From: Paenibacillus_AA sp045062745
GTDB taxonomy: Bacteria; Bacillota; Bacilli; Paenibacillales; NBRC-103111
Direction: 5' to 3'
NCBI RefSeq assembly: GCF_045062745.1
Contig: NZ_JBJGED010000002.1
Location: forward strand, 358,930 to 422,929
Length of the DNA: 64,000 nt
The notes beneath the pieces are model-generated. The model saw only the letters and a program-made list of their open reading frames with translations, made no database searches and was not told where the DNA came from. The translations under genes were made by a program, and so were the position numbers. This document shows, piece by piece, positions 17,601 to 26,087 of this stretch (positions are counted from its first letter, which is position 1; each line of letters starts with the position of its first letter).

Positions 17601-18379
17601 GGCGCTTCTCTCTCCTTCTCCATCTGCTCGAACTCGTGCCAGATCGTCTTGAAGATGTCGTGAAACCCGGCTTGCTCCCGGGCCTGGAACGGCAGGAGCG
17701 ACCGGATCAGCTCCGGGATGGCGACTTCCCGCCGCACCGTGCCCGGGTTGCGGTTCAGCACGACGATCCGGTCGCTCACCGCGATCGCCTCCGAGATGTC
17801 GTGGGTCACTAGAATCGCCGTCTTCCCGCGTGCCTTCAAAGCTTCGAAGATCAAATCTTCCAGCTGGAGCTTCGTCTGATAATCGAGCGCCGAGAACGGC
17901 TCGTCGAGGAGCAGGATGTCGGGCGACGTCGCCAATGTGCGGACGAGCGCCACCCGTTGGCGCATCCCGCCGGACAGCTGGCTCGGATATTTGCCCAGCA
18001 CATGGCCAAGCCCCATCTCCCGGAGCAGGTTCACCGTATATGCACGTGTCTCGCTCCGAAGCTGCCCGGTGAGCTCGAGGCCGAGCACCGCATTCTGCTC
18101 GATCGTCCGCCAAGGGAACAAGTAATCCTGCTGCAGCATGTAGCCTACACGCGTCGACGGTGCGGTCACCGGGACGCCCTGGATCAACACCCTCCCCGCG
18201 GCGGGGACGATCAGGCCGGCGATGATGGACAGAATCGTCGTCTTCCCGCAGCCGCTCGGCCCGACCAGGCTGACGAATTCCCCCTGCTCCACGGTCAAGC
18301 CGATCCGCTCGATCGCGAGCGACGCCTCTTGGTCCGACACATACACATGCGACACTTGCTCTAATTCCACGCTTGGCAC
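17597..18379 (-). CDS. ABC transporter ATP-binding protein, SsuB/TauB-type
   Basis: 260 residues. Walker A GPSGCGKTT, Q-loop YMLQQDYLFPW, signature LSGGMRQRVAL, Walker B ILLLDEPFSALD and the switch His in LVTHDISEAI. The closest types are SsuB, TauB and NrtD ATPases that energise import of sulfonates, taurine, nitrate or pyrimidine/riboflavin precursors. It lies 49 bases after the binding-protein gene and is coupled to the permease by a 4-base overlap. Substrate must come from the binding protein, which does not settle it. Confidence 0.95.
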   Translation of the reverse strand: MPSVELEQVSHVYVSDQEASLAIERIGLTVEQGEFVSLVGPSGCGKTTILSIIAGLIVPAAGRVLIQGVPVTAPSTRVGYMLQQDYLFPWRTIEQNAVLGLELTGQLRSETRAYTVNLLREMGLGHVLGKYPSQLSGGMRQRVALVRTLATSPDILLLDEPFSALDYQTKLQLEDLIFEALKARGKTAILVTHDISEAIAVSDRIVVLNRNPGTVRREVAIPELIRSLLPFQAREQAGFHDIFKTIWHEFEQMEKEREAP

Positions 18380-18428
18380 GATGCGTCACCCCCGCTCCTT
18401 TAGTCCAACGTTCCTCCCGTTCGTCCGC

Positions 18429-19442
18429 CTACTTCTTCACCGTATCGATCGCCTTCTGGGCGAATTTCGTGTCTACGAGCTTTTTGTAGTCTGCCCGCTG
18501 CTTCAGCTCGCCGGCTGCGCTCATGACGTCCTGCAGGTTGTTCCACTCCTGCTCGTCGACGATCGGATCGGTGGCGAACGAGCTTTGATCCTTATATCGC
18601 TTCACCACGTTCAGAACGATCGACCGGTCCGTGTCTTGGAAATAGGGCAGAACGGCATCCGTTATCTCATCGACGGATTTGGACGCCACCCATAGCTGAG
18701 CTTTGTAGATCGCGTTCGTGAACTTCTGTATCGTATTCGGATTTTTCTCGATGATGCTGCTCTTTGTCATAAAGACCGTATAAGGCAGCTTGCCGCTCTC
18801 CACGCCGAACGAGGCGATGACGTAGCCCTTGCCTTCCTTTTCGATTACCGTCGCCTGCGGCTCGAACAATTGCACGTATTCGCCCGTACCCGAGGAGAAG
18901 GCGGCCGGAATATTGGCGAAATCCACGTTCTGAATGAGATTCAAGTCTTTTTGCGGGTCAATCCCCTTCTTCTTCAGCGTGAACTCTCCCGCCATCTGCG
19001 GCATCCCGCCCTTCCGCTGACCGAGGAACGTGCTGCCCTTCAGCATGTTCCAGTTGAAATTCGGCACCGGCTTGCGGGCGACGAGGAACGTCCCGTCCGT
19101 CTGCGTCAGCTGGGCGAAGTTAATGACCGGATCTTCCGACCCTTGCTGCTGCACGTAAATCGACGTCTCCGAACCGACCAGCGCCACATCGATGGCGTTC
19201 GAGAGGAGCGCCGTCATCGTCTTATCGCCGCCCGGCGTCGTCTGCAGCTCGACATCGAGACCCTCTTCCTTGAAAAATCCTTTCGACAGCGCCACATACT
19301 GCGGGGCATAAAAGATCGAGCGCGTCACTTCGCCGATTCTAACCTTCTTCAGCTCGTCCTTGCTGCCCGAGGAGCAGGCGGCCAGCGGCATGGAGAGGGT
19401 GATCGCCGCCACGAGCAGCAGCTTCCCTAATGTCGAACGCAT
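18429..19442 (-). CDS. ABC transporter substrate-binding lipoprotein, NMT1/SsuA-like
   Basis: 337 residues. The signal peptide ends in the lipobox LAAC (Cys23). The body is an NMT1/THI5-like fold: VRIGEVTRSIFYAPQYVALSKG near the N-terminus, then FFKEEGLDVEL, ALLSNAIDVALVGSETSI and QRKGGMPQM. The first motif (FYAPQYVALSKGFF) is typical of binding proteins for nitrogen-containing organics such as thiamine or riboflavin precursors, as well as sulfonates. Substrate cannot be assigned. The leader is about 40 bases and shows no riboswitch. It has its own promoter at 19485-19514 after a terminator. Confidence 0.9.
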   Translation of the reverse strand: MRSTLGKLLLVAAITLSMPLAACSSGSKDELKKVRIGEVTRSIFYAPQYVALSKGFFKEEGLDVELQTTPGGDKTMTALLSNAIDVALVGSETSIYVQQQGSEDPVINFAQLTQTDGTFLVARKPVPNFNWNMLKGSTFLGQRKGGMPQMAGEFTLKKKGIDPQKDLNLIQNVDFANIPAAFSSGTGEYVQLFEPQATVIEKEGKGYVIASFGVESGKLPYTVFMTKSSIIEKNPNTIQKFTNAIYKAQLWVASKSVDEITDAVLPYFQDTDRSIVLNVVKRYKDQSSFATDPIVDEQEWNNLQDVMSAAGELKQRADYKKLVDTKFAQKAIDTVKK

Positions 19443-19484
19443 TGTGAACCCTCCTTGACTCTACTTGGTAATTCCGGATTCTAC

Positions 19485-19514
19485 ATCGTATGCAAAAGAG
19501 CGCCCAGGCGTCAA
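19485..19514 (-). promoter_or_regulatory. Sigma-A promoter of the NMT1-type ABC operon
   Basis: On the minus strand: TTGACG, 18 bases, TACGAT, about 40 bases upstream of the ATG and just after the terminator of the preceding gene. Confidence 0.5.
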
Positions 19515-19527
19515 AGCCGCCAAGACG

Positions 19528-19564
19528 AAAAAACGCTTCCATTGCCCAAATGGCAAAGAAAGCG
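19528..19564 (-). terminator. Terminator of the Lpl-type importer operon
   Basis: On the minus strand CGCTTTC...GGAAGCG enclose TTGCC/GGGCAA, giving a stem of about 12 bp with small bulges, followed by TTTTTT. It is 23 bases after the binding-protein stop codon. Confidence 0.85.
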
Positions 19565-19586
19565 TCTATCGTCTATCTTCGATCTG

Positions 19587-21236
19587 CTATTTTGATTTCT
19601 TCGAATCGTACGCGTTCTGATAAATGTCCAAGTAGCGTTTGAGATTCATTTTCTCCAGATTTTTCAAATATTCGTTCCAATCTTTCTCGAGGCTCGCGTC
19701 CCCGATGATGAATCGGGCGATCATTTCCTTGACGTAGTCGTTAATGGTCTTGTCAAGATCGGCGAGCTCGGTCGCTTGATCGTTCGAGAAGAACAGCTGC
19801 GGGAGCACCGTCTCCAGCTTTTGCTTATACGGCTCGTATTTCGTCTTAGTCTCGTTGTAGAGGATGACCTCCTGCGGGGTTTTCGGATCGGCCACGAGTC
19901 CCAGGCGGAAATCGTTCGTCCGGAGCGACGGCCCCGTTTGCGACCATTTGACGTTTTGCACGGTCGGCAGCTTAACGTCGGTATATTTCCAGATCGCCTG
20001 CAAGCCGTTAATGCCGATCTCGCCCTTGTCCGCCCACTTCCACTCGATGTCCGGACGGCCTTCCGTGTTGCGCAGCGTCATCTCTTGCGTGTACATCAGA
20101 TCGGCGAGCCGGAACGCCGCTTCCGGATTTTTGCTCGCCTTCGTAATGACGTAGGCACCTTGCGACACGCTGTTCGCGAACGGCGTCACTTGAACGCCCT
20201 TCGGCCCCTTGAGCGGCGGGACGGCCACATAATCCGTCCACCTGGACTTGGTCGTATCCGTAAACACCCCATCGTGCTGGGCCGTTGCCGCCCCCAGGAT
20301 GACGATATTCGGATTCTCGCCCATCTGCTTCGCCTGATCGCGATCCTGCGTGAACGATTGCGGAGCGATCAAGCCTTCCGCATACAGCTTGTTGAGGTAT
20401 GCGAGCCCTTCCTTCCACTCCGGCTTATTGTAGGGGACGTCGACCTTGCCGTTCGACAAGTATAGCCGGGTCGTGCCCGTGTTCAGGATGAAGGCGTTCA
20501 TAATGAAGGAATCGATATTCACCGCCGGACCAACGGCCGCGCCGGCGAGCGGGATTTCGTCCGCCTTGCCGTTGCCGTTCGGATCCTTCGTCTTGAACGC
20601 CTTCAGCACTTCATACAGCTCGTCGGTCGTCGTCGGAATCTTGAGCCCCAGCTTGTCGAGCCACGGCTTGTAGATCCACATCTTCTGCGACATCGAACAG
20701 TGATAGCATTCGTTCACTTGCGGCAGCCCGTAGATTTTGCCTCCCGGCGCAGTGATCGCTTCCTTCACGCTCGGAATGGCCGCGAACATTTTCTTCGTTT
20801 CCACCCCGTACTTGTCGATATATGGGTTCAGGTCGAGGAATACGCCTTGGCTGCCATAGATGAGCTGCTGTGTCGGGCTAACCCCGAAGCCCAGGATGAC
20901 ATCCGGCAAGTCCCCGCTGCCCAATACGATATTCAGCTTATCAATAGCCGTCTTCTCCGGCGCGATGTCCCATTCGATGTGGACGTTCGTTTTCTCCTCG
21001 AGATATTTCGTATATTCGTTGGTGGCATAGTTTTCCACGAAGGGGCTGCCCTTCACGAGCACCCGGATCGTCGTCTTCTCTGTCGTAATCGGCAGCTGCC
21101 CGGCCGGCGTAACCTTCTCGGCCGTCTGGGCCGACGCCTGCGGCGAATCCGGCTTCTCCGCGCTATCCGAACAAGCGCTCATCACCGCAGCCGCGAGCAT
21201 GACGGCACTTAAGCCCCCCACCCAATGTCTTTTCAT
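19587..21236 (-). CDS. Extracellular solute-binding protein, LplA type
   Basis: 549 residues. Signal peptide with lipobox MSAC (Cys22). The length, the ENYATNEYTKYLEEKTNVHI start and the YGLPQVNECYHCSMSQKMWI middle (read as YGLPQVNECYHC) are those of the LplA/YtcQ group of family 1 binding proteins found in dozens of copies in Paenibacillus, which bind oligosaccharides such as pectin, xylan or host-glycan fragments. FKTKDPNGNGKADEIPL is the calcium-binding-like loop usual in this group. Sugar identity is unknown. Last gene of a permease - permease - binding protein operon, followed by a strong terminator. GGGGAGGG precedes the ATG. Confidence 0.93.
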   Translation of the reverse strand: MKRHWVGGLSAVMLAAAVMSACSDSAEKPDSPQASAQTAEKVTPAGQLPITTEKTTIRVLVKGSPFVENYATNEYTKYLEEKTNVHIEWDIAPEKTAIDKLNIVLGSGDLPDVILGFGVSPTQQLIYGSQGVFLDLNPYIDKYGVETKKMFAAIPSVKEAITAPGGKIYGLPQVNECYHCSMSQKMWIYKPWLDKLGLKIPTTTDELYEVLKAFKTKDPNGNGKADEIPLAGAAVGPAVNIDSFIMNAFILNTGTTRLYLSNGKVDVPYNKPEWKEGLAYLNKLYAEGLIAPQSFTQDRDQAKQMGENPNIVILGAATAQHDGVFTDTTKSRWTDYVAVPPLKGPKGVQVTPFANSVSQGAYVITKASKNPEAAFRLADLMYTQEMTLRNTEGRPDIEWKWADKGEIGINGLQAIWKYTDVKLPTVQNVKWSQTGPSLRTNDFRLGLVADPKTPQEVILYNETKTKYEPYKQKLETVLPQLFFSNDQATELADLDKTINDYVKEMIARFIIGDASLEKDWNEYLKNLEKMNLKRYLDIYQNAYDSKKSK

Positions 21237-21284
21237 TCCATACCCTCCCCGTTTCCAGTCGGCGGTTTCTCTAGGTACCGCTCC

Positions 21285-22166
21285 CTATCCTTTCAGCGAG
21301 CCGATCATGACCCCTTTGACAAAATGCTTCTGCACGAACGGATATACGATCATTAGCGGAAGCGACGATACGATAATGAGCGAATATTTCAGCAGCGCGC
21401 GCAGCCCTTCCCGGCTGGCCTGCTCCGCCAGGTTGGACAGCATTGTTTCGTCCACTTGGTTCTGGATCAGAATGTCCCGCAATACGAGCTGCAGCGGATA
21501 CTTGGAAGGAGTCTTCAAGTACAGCATGGCATTGAAATATTGGTTCCAAATATTGACGGCCGCATACAGCGTGATTACGGCTATGATCGGTCCCGAGAGA
21601 GGCAGAACAATTTTCCAGACGAACTTGAAATCGTTGCAGCCGTCGAGCTGCGCCGCTTCGAGCAGTTCGTCGGGCAGTGTCGACTTGAAATACGTTCGGG
21701 TGATAATGACATGGAACACGCTCATTGCTCCCGGGATGATCAATGCCCACATCGTGTTCAGCATGCCGAGGTCCTTGACGAGCAAATAGTTCGGGATGAG
21801 CCCGCCGCTGAACATAGTAGTGAACACGAAAAGGATCATGATGACGTTTTTGCCGTACAGATCTTTCCTCGACAGCGGGTAAGCCGCCATTACCGTCAAG
21901 ACGATATTGATGAGCGTGCCGACAGCCGTGTACACCAGCGAGTTGCCGAACGAGGTCCACAGCAGCTTGTGCTCTAGCACCGCGCGGTACCCGGCGAGCG
22001 AAGGATTGACGGGCCACAGCCACACTTTGCCGGACACGACCGCTTCGCCGCTGCTGAATGAAGCGCTTACAATAAAGACGAGCGGGTACAGCACGGTCAG
22101 GAAAAAAAGCCCCAATATGCCATAATTGATAACGTTGAACCATCGGTCCGTACGCGATTCCTTCAT
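21285..22166 (-). CDS. Carbohydrate ABC transporter permease, LplC type
   Basis: 293 residues from the ATG at 22166, with GGAGG eight bases before it. An upstream in-frame TTG at 22178 also has a perfect AAAGGAGGTG ahead of it and cannot be excluded. Six membrane helices. The EAA loop LLEAAQLDGCNDFKFVWKIV contacts the ATPase. The C-terminus PFVQKHFVKGVMIGSLKG is typical of LplC. No ATPase gene is present nearby; such importers use a shared MsmK/MsmX-like ATPase encoded elsewhere (family knowledge). Confidence 0.93.
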   Translation of the reverse strand: MKESRTDRWFNVINYGILGLFFLTVLYPLVFIVSASFSSGEAVVSGKVWLWPVNPSLAGYRAVLEHKLLWTSFGNSLVYTAVGTLINIVLTVMAAYPLSRKDLYGKNVIMILFVFTTMFSGGLIPNYLLVKDLGMLNTMWALIIPGAMSVFHVIITRTYFKSTLPDELLEAAQLDGCNDFKFVWKIVLPLSGPIIAVITLYAAVNIWNQYFNAMLYLKTPSKYPLQLVLRDILIQNQVDETMLSNLAEQASREGLRALLKYSLIIVSSLPLMIVYPFVQKHFVKGVMIGSLKG

Positions 22167-22214
22167 TCGGGCAGCCTCCAAGTCAGCCACCTCCTTTCCC
22201 AATCCGTTTCCCGG

Positions 22215-23174
22215 TCACCATAAACTCTCCTGTTTCGCCCGCTTGGCCGCCGAATTGACCGCCACGAGCAGGATAAGCCCCACTACGGATTTGAACAAGT
22301 TAATCGCGGTGGAGTAGGAGTAATTCATCGCCTGGGAAGCCAAGCCCACCTTATACACATACGTATCGATGACTTCCGAAGTTCGCCCGTTCAGCGGGTT
22401 CTGCATCAGGAGCACCTTCTCGAAGCCCATGTCCAGGATGTGCCCGGTGTTCAGGATCAAGAGGATGATCATGACCGGGATAATGCTCGGCAGGTCGACG
22501 TACAGCATGCGCTGCCACTTGTTCGCCCCGTCGATGACAGCGGCTTCGTGTTGCGCGGGATCGACTCCGGCCAGCGCGGCCAAGTAAATGATGCACGAGA
22601 AGCCTACGTTCTGCCAAATGCCCGACCACACATAGATGGAGCTGAAGTATTCCGGCTTGGCCATGAAATTGATCGGCTCGAAGCCGAACGCCGTGATGAT
22701 CGTGTTGACCAGCCCCTTGCGCGGGTCGAGCAGTTCGATGATGATACCGACCATAACGACGACGGAGATGAAGTGCGGCGCATACGTGACCATCTGTACG
22801 GTCTTCTTGAACCATTGGTGCTTCACGTAATTGAGCGACAGTGCGAGCAGGATCGGGAACGGGATTCCGGCCAGCAGGTTGTAGATGCTGATGATGAGCG
22901 TATTCTTCATGAGCTTGCCGAACTCGTAGGAATGGAAAAACCGGATAAAATGCTTGAACCCGACCCATTCGCTCCCCGTCATTCCTTTGAAGGCGGAATA
23001 ATCCCTGAACGCGATCTGCGCCCCATACATCGGATAATATTTGAACAACAGGATGTAGACCACCGGTAAGGCCAGCAGCACATAGAGCTGCCAGCATTTG
23101 CGCATTCGCGTCCATCCTGATGCCCGCGCTGTCCGCGTCTCCGATCTCCCTTTTGAGATTGCGACCGCTTTCAT
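22215..23174 (-). CDS. Carbohydrate ABC transporter permease, LplB type
   Basis: 319 residues. Six helices, beginning LYVLLALPVVYILLFKYYPM, the usual LplB opening. The EAA loop is HEAAVIDGANKWQRMLYVDL. The C-terminus SVVGLILLVAVNSAAKRAKQ is typical. GGAGG precedes the ATG at proper spacing. First gene of the importer operon, 49 bases upstream of LplC. A promoter and direct repeats for a likely AraC-family activator lie upstream at 23209-23293. Confidence 0.93.
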   Translation of the reverse strand: MKAVAISKGRSETRTARASGWTRMRKCWQLYVLLALPVVYILLFKYYPMYGAQIAFRDYSAFKGMTGSEWVGFKHFIRFFHSYEFGKLMKNTLIISIYNLLAGIPFPILLALSLNYVKHQWFKKTVQMVTYAPHFISVVVMVGIIIELLDPRKGLVNTIITAFGFEPINFMAKPEYFSSIYVWSGIWQNVGFSCIIYLAALAGVDPAQHEAAVIDGANKWQRMLYVDLPSIIPVMIILLILNTGHILDMGFEKVLLMQNPLNGRTSEVIDTYVYKVGLASQAMNYSYSTAINLFKSVVGLILLVAVNSAAKRAKQESLW

Positions 23175-23208
23175 CGCGTGTTACCTCCTTCCCTTTCGTG
23201 ATGATTCC

Positions 23209-23293
23209 ACGATAAAGGCAACCGTCCGGACCGTAAACGTGAAAGAGCGGCCATCGTGTGCAATTGTTCAGATTCGGCTATATGCAATTGTTC
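23209..23293 (-). promoter_or_regulatory. Promoter and direct-repeat operator of the Lpl-type importer operon
   Basis: On the minus strand a TTTACG / TATCGT promoter (18-base spacer, 23209-23238) lies upstream of the permease gene. Twenty bases upstream of its -35 are two exact copies of GAACAATTGCA (plus-strand 23259-23269 and 23283-23293), 24 bases apart. Direct repeats about two helix turns apart just upstream of -35 are what AraC-type activators usually bind. The regulator gene is immediately upstream. Confidence 0.5.
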
Positions 23294-23309
23294 GGCGCTT
23301 GTGCACCGA

Positions 23310-25655
23310 TTAAGAATGGAGCGTCGGATGCCGCCCGTAGGACCGTTTGTAAGCCGTCGCGCTGATGCCGTGCAATCGCTTGAACGCCCGGCAGAACGTG
23401 TTGGAGGAGCTGTAGCCGACCGTTCCCGATATTTCGTTGATCGATAAGTCCGTCGTCTCGAGCAGCGTCTTAGCCCGATCCATTCGAAGCGTCTCCAGGT
23501 AGTCCGAGAAATTGATCCCCGTCTGCTCTTTGAAAAATTGGGACAAGTACACCTTGGAAATGCGCAGCCGGTCCGCCACCGCGTCGAGACACAGATCCTC
23601 CTCCATGTACCGCTCCTCCAATTCCGTTTTGACACTGCTGAGCAGCTGTACATTTTGGCTTTTCTTGTGCTCCTTCACATTGTCGCATACCCACAGATAC
23701 GTCTCCACGATCGCCGCATATTGCTTGCGCGCCCCGTTCAGCGAATCGATCTCGCCGCCCGGCGTCGTCATCCGCTGCAGGATTCGTTCATCGTTCAGCT
23801 CCATCTGCGGCAGCAGCTTTACGAGGCTCCCCCACATTTCGACCAGGAGAAGCCGCAGGACGGCGAGCGTCAGGTGCCGCTCTTCGAAGTTTCTCCGCTC
23901 GATATCGGCGAGCAGCTCTCGAACCCCGGCGACATCGCCGGCTTTGGCCACGTTCATGAGGCGCAGCTCCACATCGTGCGGGAAGTAATACATACTGCGG
24001 TCGTCCGGCAGCTCGTCGAACCAGACGCAATGCTCCGCGTTTCGCCACATCTGGATATGCAGCGCCTCGCGCGCCTGCTCGTACGAACGCGACAAGCCGG
24101 TCAAGCTGTCGCACAATCCGCCGACGCCGAATACGGGAAGCGCCTGTACGGAGTCGGCGATGTCCGCTGCGGCCTCCTGCAGCTTCTGCCCGATTAGCTC
24201 CCTGTACGATTCCGCTTCCGCCTGGTCGAGGCAAAAGACGATCGCGATGCGGTCTTCCGCTACTTCACAGACGTAGCCTTCCTGACCTAACAGCGTCTGA
24301 ATTCTATCCTTCGAGACGACCCGCTGCATGTAGAGCTCCTCTAGCAGCTCGCCGCTGTAGCCGCCGTTCTCCGAGCCATGCAGATGCATAACGGCCACGA
24401 CGAACGACTTCCCTTTTAGATTCAACCCCACGTGCTGTTGGATGGCGTCCATGTCGCCCGACGCGACGAACTGCCCGTTCAGCAGCCGTTCGAAATAGGC
24501 GGTGCGGAGCAGCGGAATGTGGCGCCCGATCTCCGCCTTGAGCGAATGGTTGTTGCTGATCAAGCCGGAGACGGTGTCCCCGATCAGCTCGAACGTGTTT
24601 CTCTGTTTCGGCAGCGCTTGGCCTTCGCCTTTTTCCATAATCAGATTGACGATCCGCTTGAGCGGCTTGCTGTTGCGGTAAGCCAGCATGTAGGCGATGA
24701 GCAGACCCAGGACGAGGAAGCCGCCGGTCAGTGATAAAATGATTTTCTGGATGTATCGCACCTTCTCCAGCACCACATGCGTCGGTTGTCCAATGAGATA
24801 TATCCAGCCGTTATTTGTGGATTTCGTATACGTTATCATCATCGGTCTCGAGTCGACCGTCTGCTCGACGACACCCTTCGCGCCGTTCAAGCTCGCCAAA
24901 TCGACCTGCAGGACCGCTTCGCCCGACGACAGAGGACTGATCACCTGCCCTTGCTGGTTCACGATATACGCCCATCCGCCTTCCGAGACATCGAGTCCTT
25001 TGAACAGCTTGCGGATTTCTTGATTGTCGATGAGGACGACAATGGCCCCCTGGGGATTGCCCGGATAGCCGATGGACTGCACGTGGGTAACCATTGTGTA
25101 CGGGATGCCTTTCATCTTCACTTGCTGGGCCGGGATGTACATCCGGGAATGGTACTTCTCCGCGATCAGCTTCCTCCAGGCTAGGCTGTCGTAGCTGCCA
25201 TATTGGGCCGTCTGATCGAAAAACTCGCTGAACGTGTAGCTGGACCCGCCCGGGGCAAGCACCAGGCCGCTGTTCAAGAACATCACGTAGTAGCCATACA
25301 AGAAGCTGTTGGACAGCTTGAAATCGTACAAGCTTTTGTTCGTATCCAGCACCCGGTACATATTCGTCCCCGCATACGGCTCGGTCACTTGCTGGAACTG
25401 GATAATTCGCGTGTCGGACGCCAGCTGCTGCGTGATGGACGAGACTTCGTCCAGTCGCCGTTCGAGAATGTCCTTGTTCTGCTCCAGCACGTTCATCTGG
25501 TTCTCGGTGACTTCGTTCTCGATCAGGTCGATCGTCTTATTGTAGATGATCCATCCGGCGAACAACGTTAAGATCAGAAAAAGCAAATAAGGGAGCAACA
25601 GCCGCGCGAACACGCGATGCCTAGCGATCCCGCCGCTCCGATTCCATCCGAACAT
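23310..25655 (-). CDS. Membrane-anchored AraC family transcriptional regulator (YesS-like)
   Basis: 781 residues. One helix near residues 15-40 (LLPYLLFLILTLFAGWII), an extracytoplasmic Cache-like sensor domain (about 40-290), a second helix (about 295-322), a long linker and a C-terminal AraC HTH pair: LDAVADRLRISKVYLSQFF and ISGTVGYSSSNTFCRAFKRL. This is a one-component sensor: binding a sugar, or a loaded binding protein, outside is thought to control DNA binding inside. It precedes the importer operon in the same direction and probably activates it through the repeats at 23259-23293. AGGAGGG precedes the ATG. Confidence 0.92.
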   Translation of the reverse strand: MFGWNRSGGIARHRVFARLLLPYLLFLILTLFAGWIIYNKTIDLIENEVTENQMNVLEQNKDILERRLDEVSSITQQLASDTRIIQFQQVTEPYAGTNMYRVLDTNKSLYDFKLSNSFLYGYYVMFLNSGLVLAPGGSSYTFSEFFDQTAQYGSYDSLAWRKLIAEKYHSRMYIPAQQVKMKGIPYTMVTHVQSIGYPGNPQGAIVVLIDNQEIRKLFKGLDVSEGGWAYIVNQQGQVISPLSSGEAVLQVDLASLNGAKGVVEQTVDSRPMMITYTKSTNNGWIYLIGQPTHVVLEKVRYIQKIILSLTGGFLVLGLLIAYMLAYRNSKPLKRIVNLIMEKGEGQALPKQRNTFELIGDTVSGLISNNHSLKAEIGRHIPLLRTAYFERLLNGQFVASGDMDAIQQHVGLNLKGKSFVVAVMHLHGSENGGYSGELLEELYMQRVVSKDRIQTLLGQEGYVCEVAEDRIAIVFCLDQAEAESYRELIGQKLQEAAADIADSVQALPVFGVGGLCDSLTGLSRSYEQAREALHIQMWRNAEHCVWFDELPDDRSMYYFPHDVELRLMNVAKAGDVAGVRELLADIERRNFEERHLTLAVLRLLLVEMWGSLVKLLPQMELNDERILQRMTTPGGEIDSLNGARKQYAAIVETYLWVCDNVKEHKKSQNVQLLSSVKTELEERYMEEDLCLDAVADRLRISKVYLSQFFKEQTGINFSDYLETLRMDRAKTLLETTDLSINEISGTVGYSSSNTFCRAFKRLHGISATAYKRSYGRHPTLHS

Positions 25656-25840
25656 GCCGGTCCCTCCTTGATCAATGAAAGCGCATACTTAAAAGAATTC
25701 GACGTATGGTTCGGATTTTACTCCTTTTGTCGGAAAATATTCCACGCTTTTGAAATCCTTGGCGTCGGCGTTTATTCTGGCGCGTGGGGAGGGCAGTCAG
25801 AGGGGTTCCGACCGCTGTTGAACTCTTATGCTTTGGAGAT

Positions 25841-26023
25841 GTAGTTCGATTTCGCCTAATTACGCGGTGTTGCCCCAGAGGGCATGGATGGCTAATTCGA
25901 TTTTGCCGAATTGGAGCGACTTTTTGAAGCCCTAACCCTGTCAGAATGCGCTCTAAATAGGCAAAATCCAATTGGAACCCGATAAACACTCCAGACTGTG
26001 TATCCAAGTAGGCGAAATCGCAC
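25841..26023. repeat. Four-unit nested inverted repeat
   Basis: Four copies of a GATTTYGCC-centred unit. Two are direct on the plus strand: 25843-25866 (TTCGATTTCGCCTAATTACG) and 25891-25917 (TTCGATTTTGCCGAATTGGA). Two are inverted: 25950-25974 (AGGCAAAATCCAATTGG) and 26000-26022 (AGTAGGCGAAATCGCA). Unit 2 pairs best with unit 3, and unit 1 with unit 4, so the whole can fold as nested arms. Looks like an intergenic repeat family rather than coding DNA. Confidence 0.6.
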
Positions 26024-26058
26024 AAAAAACCTGACCAGCCCAAATCGCCGGTCAGGTT
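26024..26058 (-). terminator. Terminator of the M32 carboxypeptidase gene
   Basis: On the minus strand AACCTGACC pairs with GGTCAGGTT (9 bp) around a 13-base loop, followed by TTTTTT. Confidence 0.85.
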
Positions 26059-26087
26059 CCTTGAAGCTGTGCATAACAGCCCTCTTC

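Larger units (their letters stand above)
25656..26087 (-). other. Intergenic region with inverted repeats; no gene seen
   Basis: 432 bases without a supported gene. The left part is the upstream region of the AraC regulator, in which I find no clear promoter. The middle holds four related 23-27 base repeats, and the right end holds the terminator of the M32 peptidase gene. A minus-strand open frame runs through it, but its codons only read through the repeats. Confidence 0.6.

Noticed and set aside
17601..18389. A frame running from the SsuC-type permease back over the whole ATPase gene, suggesting a fused protein
   Set aside because: The upstream half is an out-of-frame reading of the ATPase, which has all its motifs in the other frame. 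The ATGA overlap at 17597-17600 gives the normal permease start.
19443..19527. A TPP or FMN riboswitch before the NMT1-type binding protein
   Set aside because: The leader after the promoter is only about 40 bases, and no conserved riboswitch core is present.
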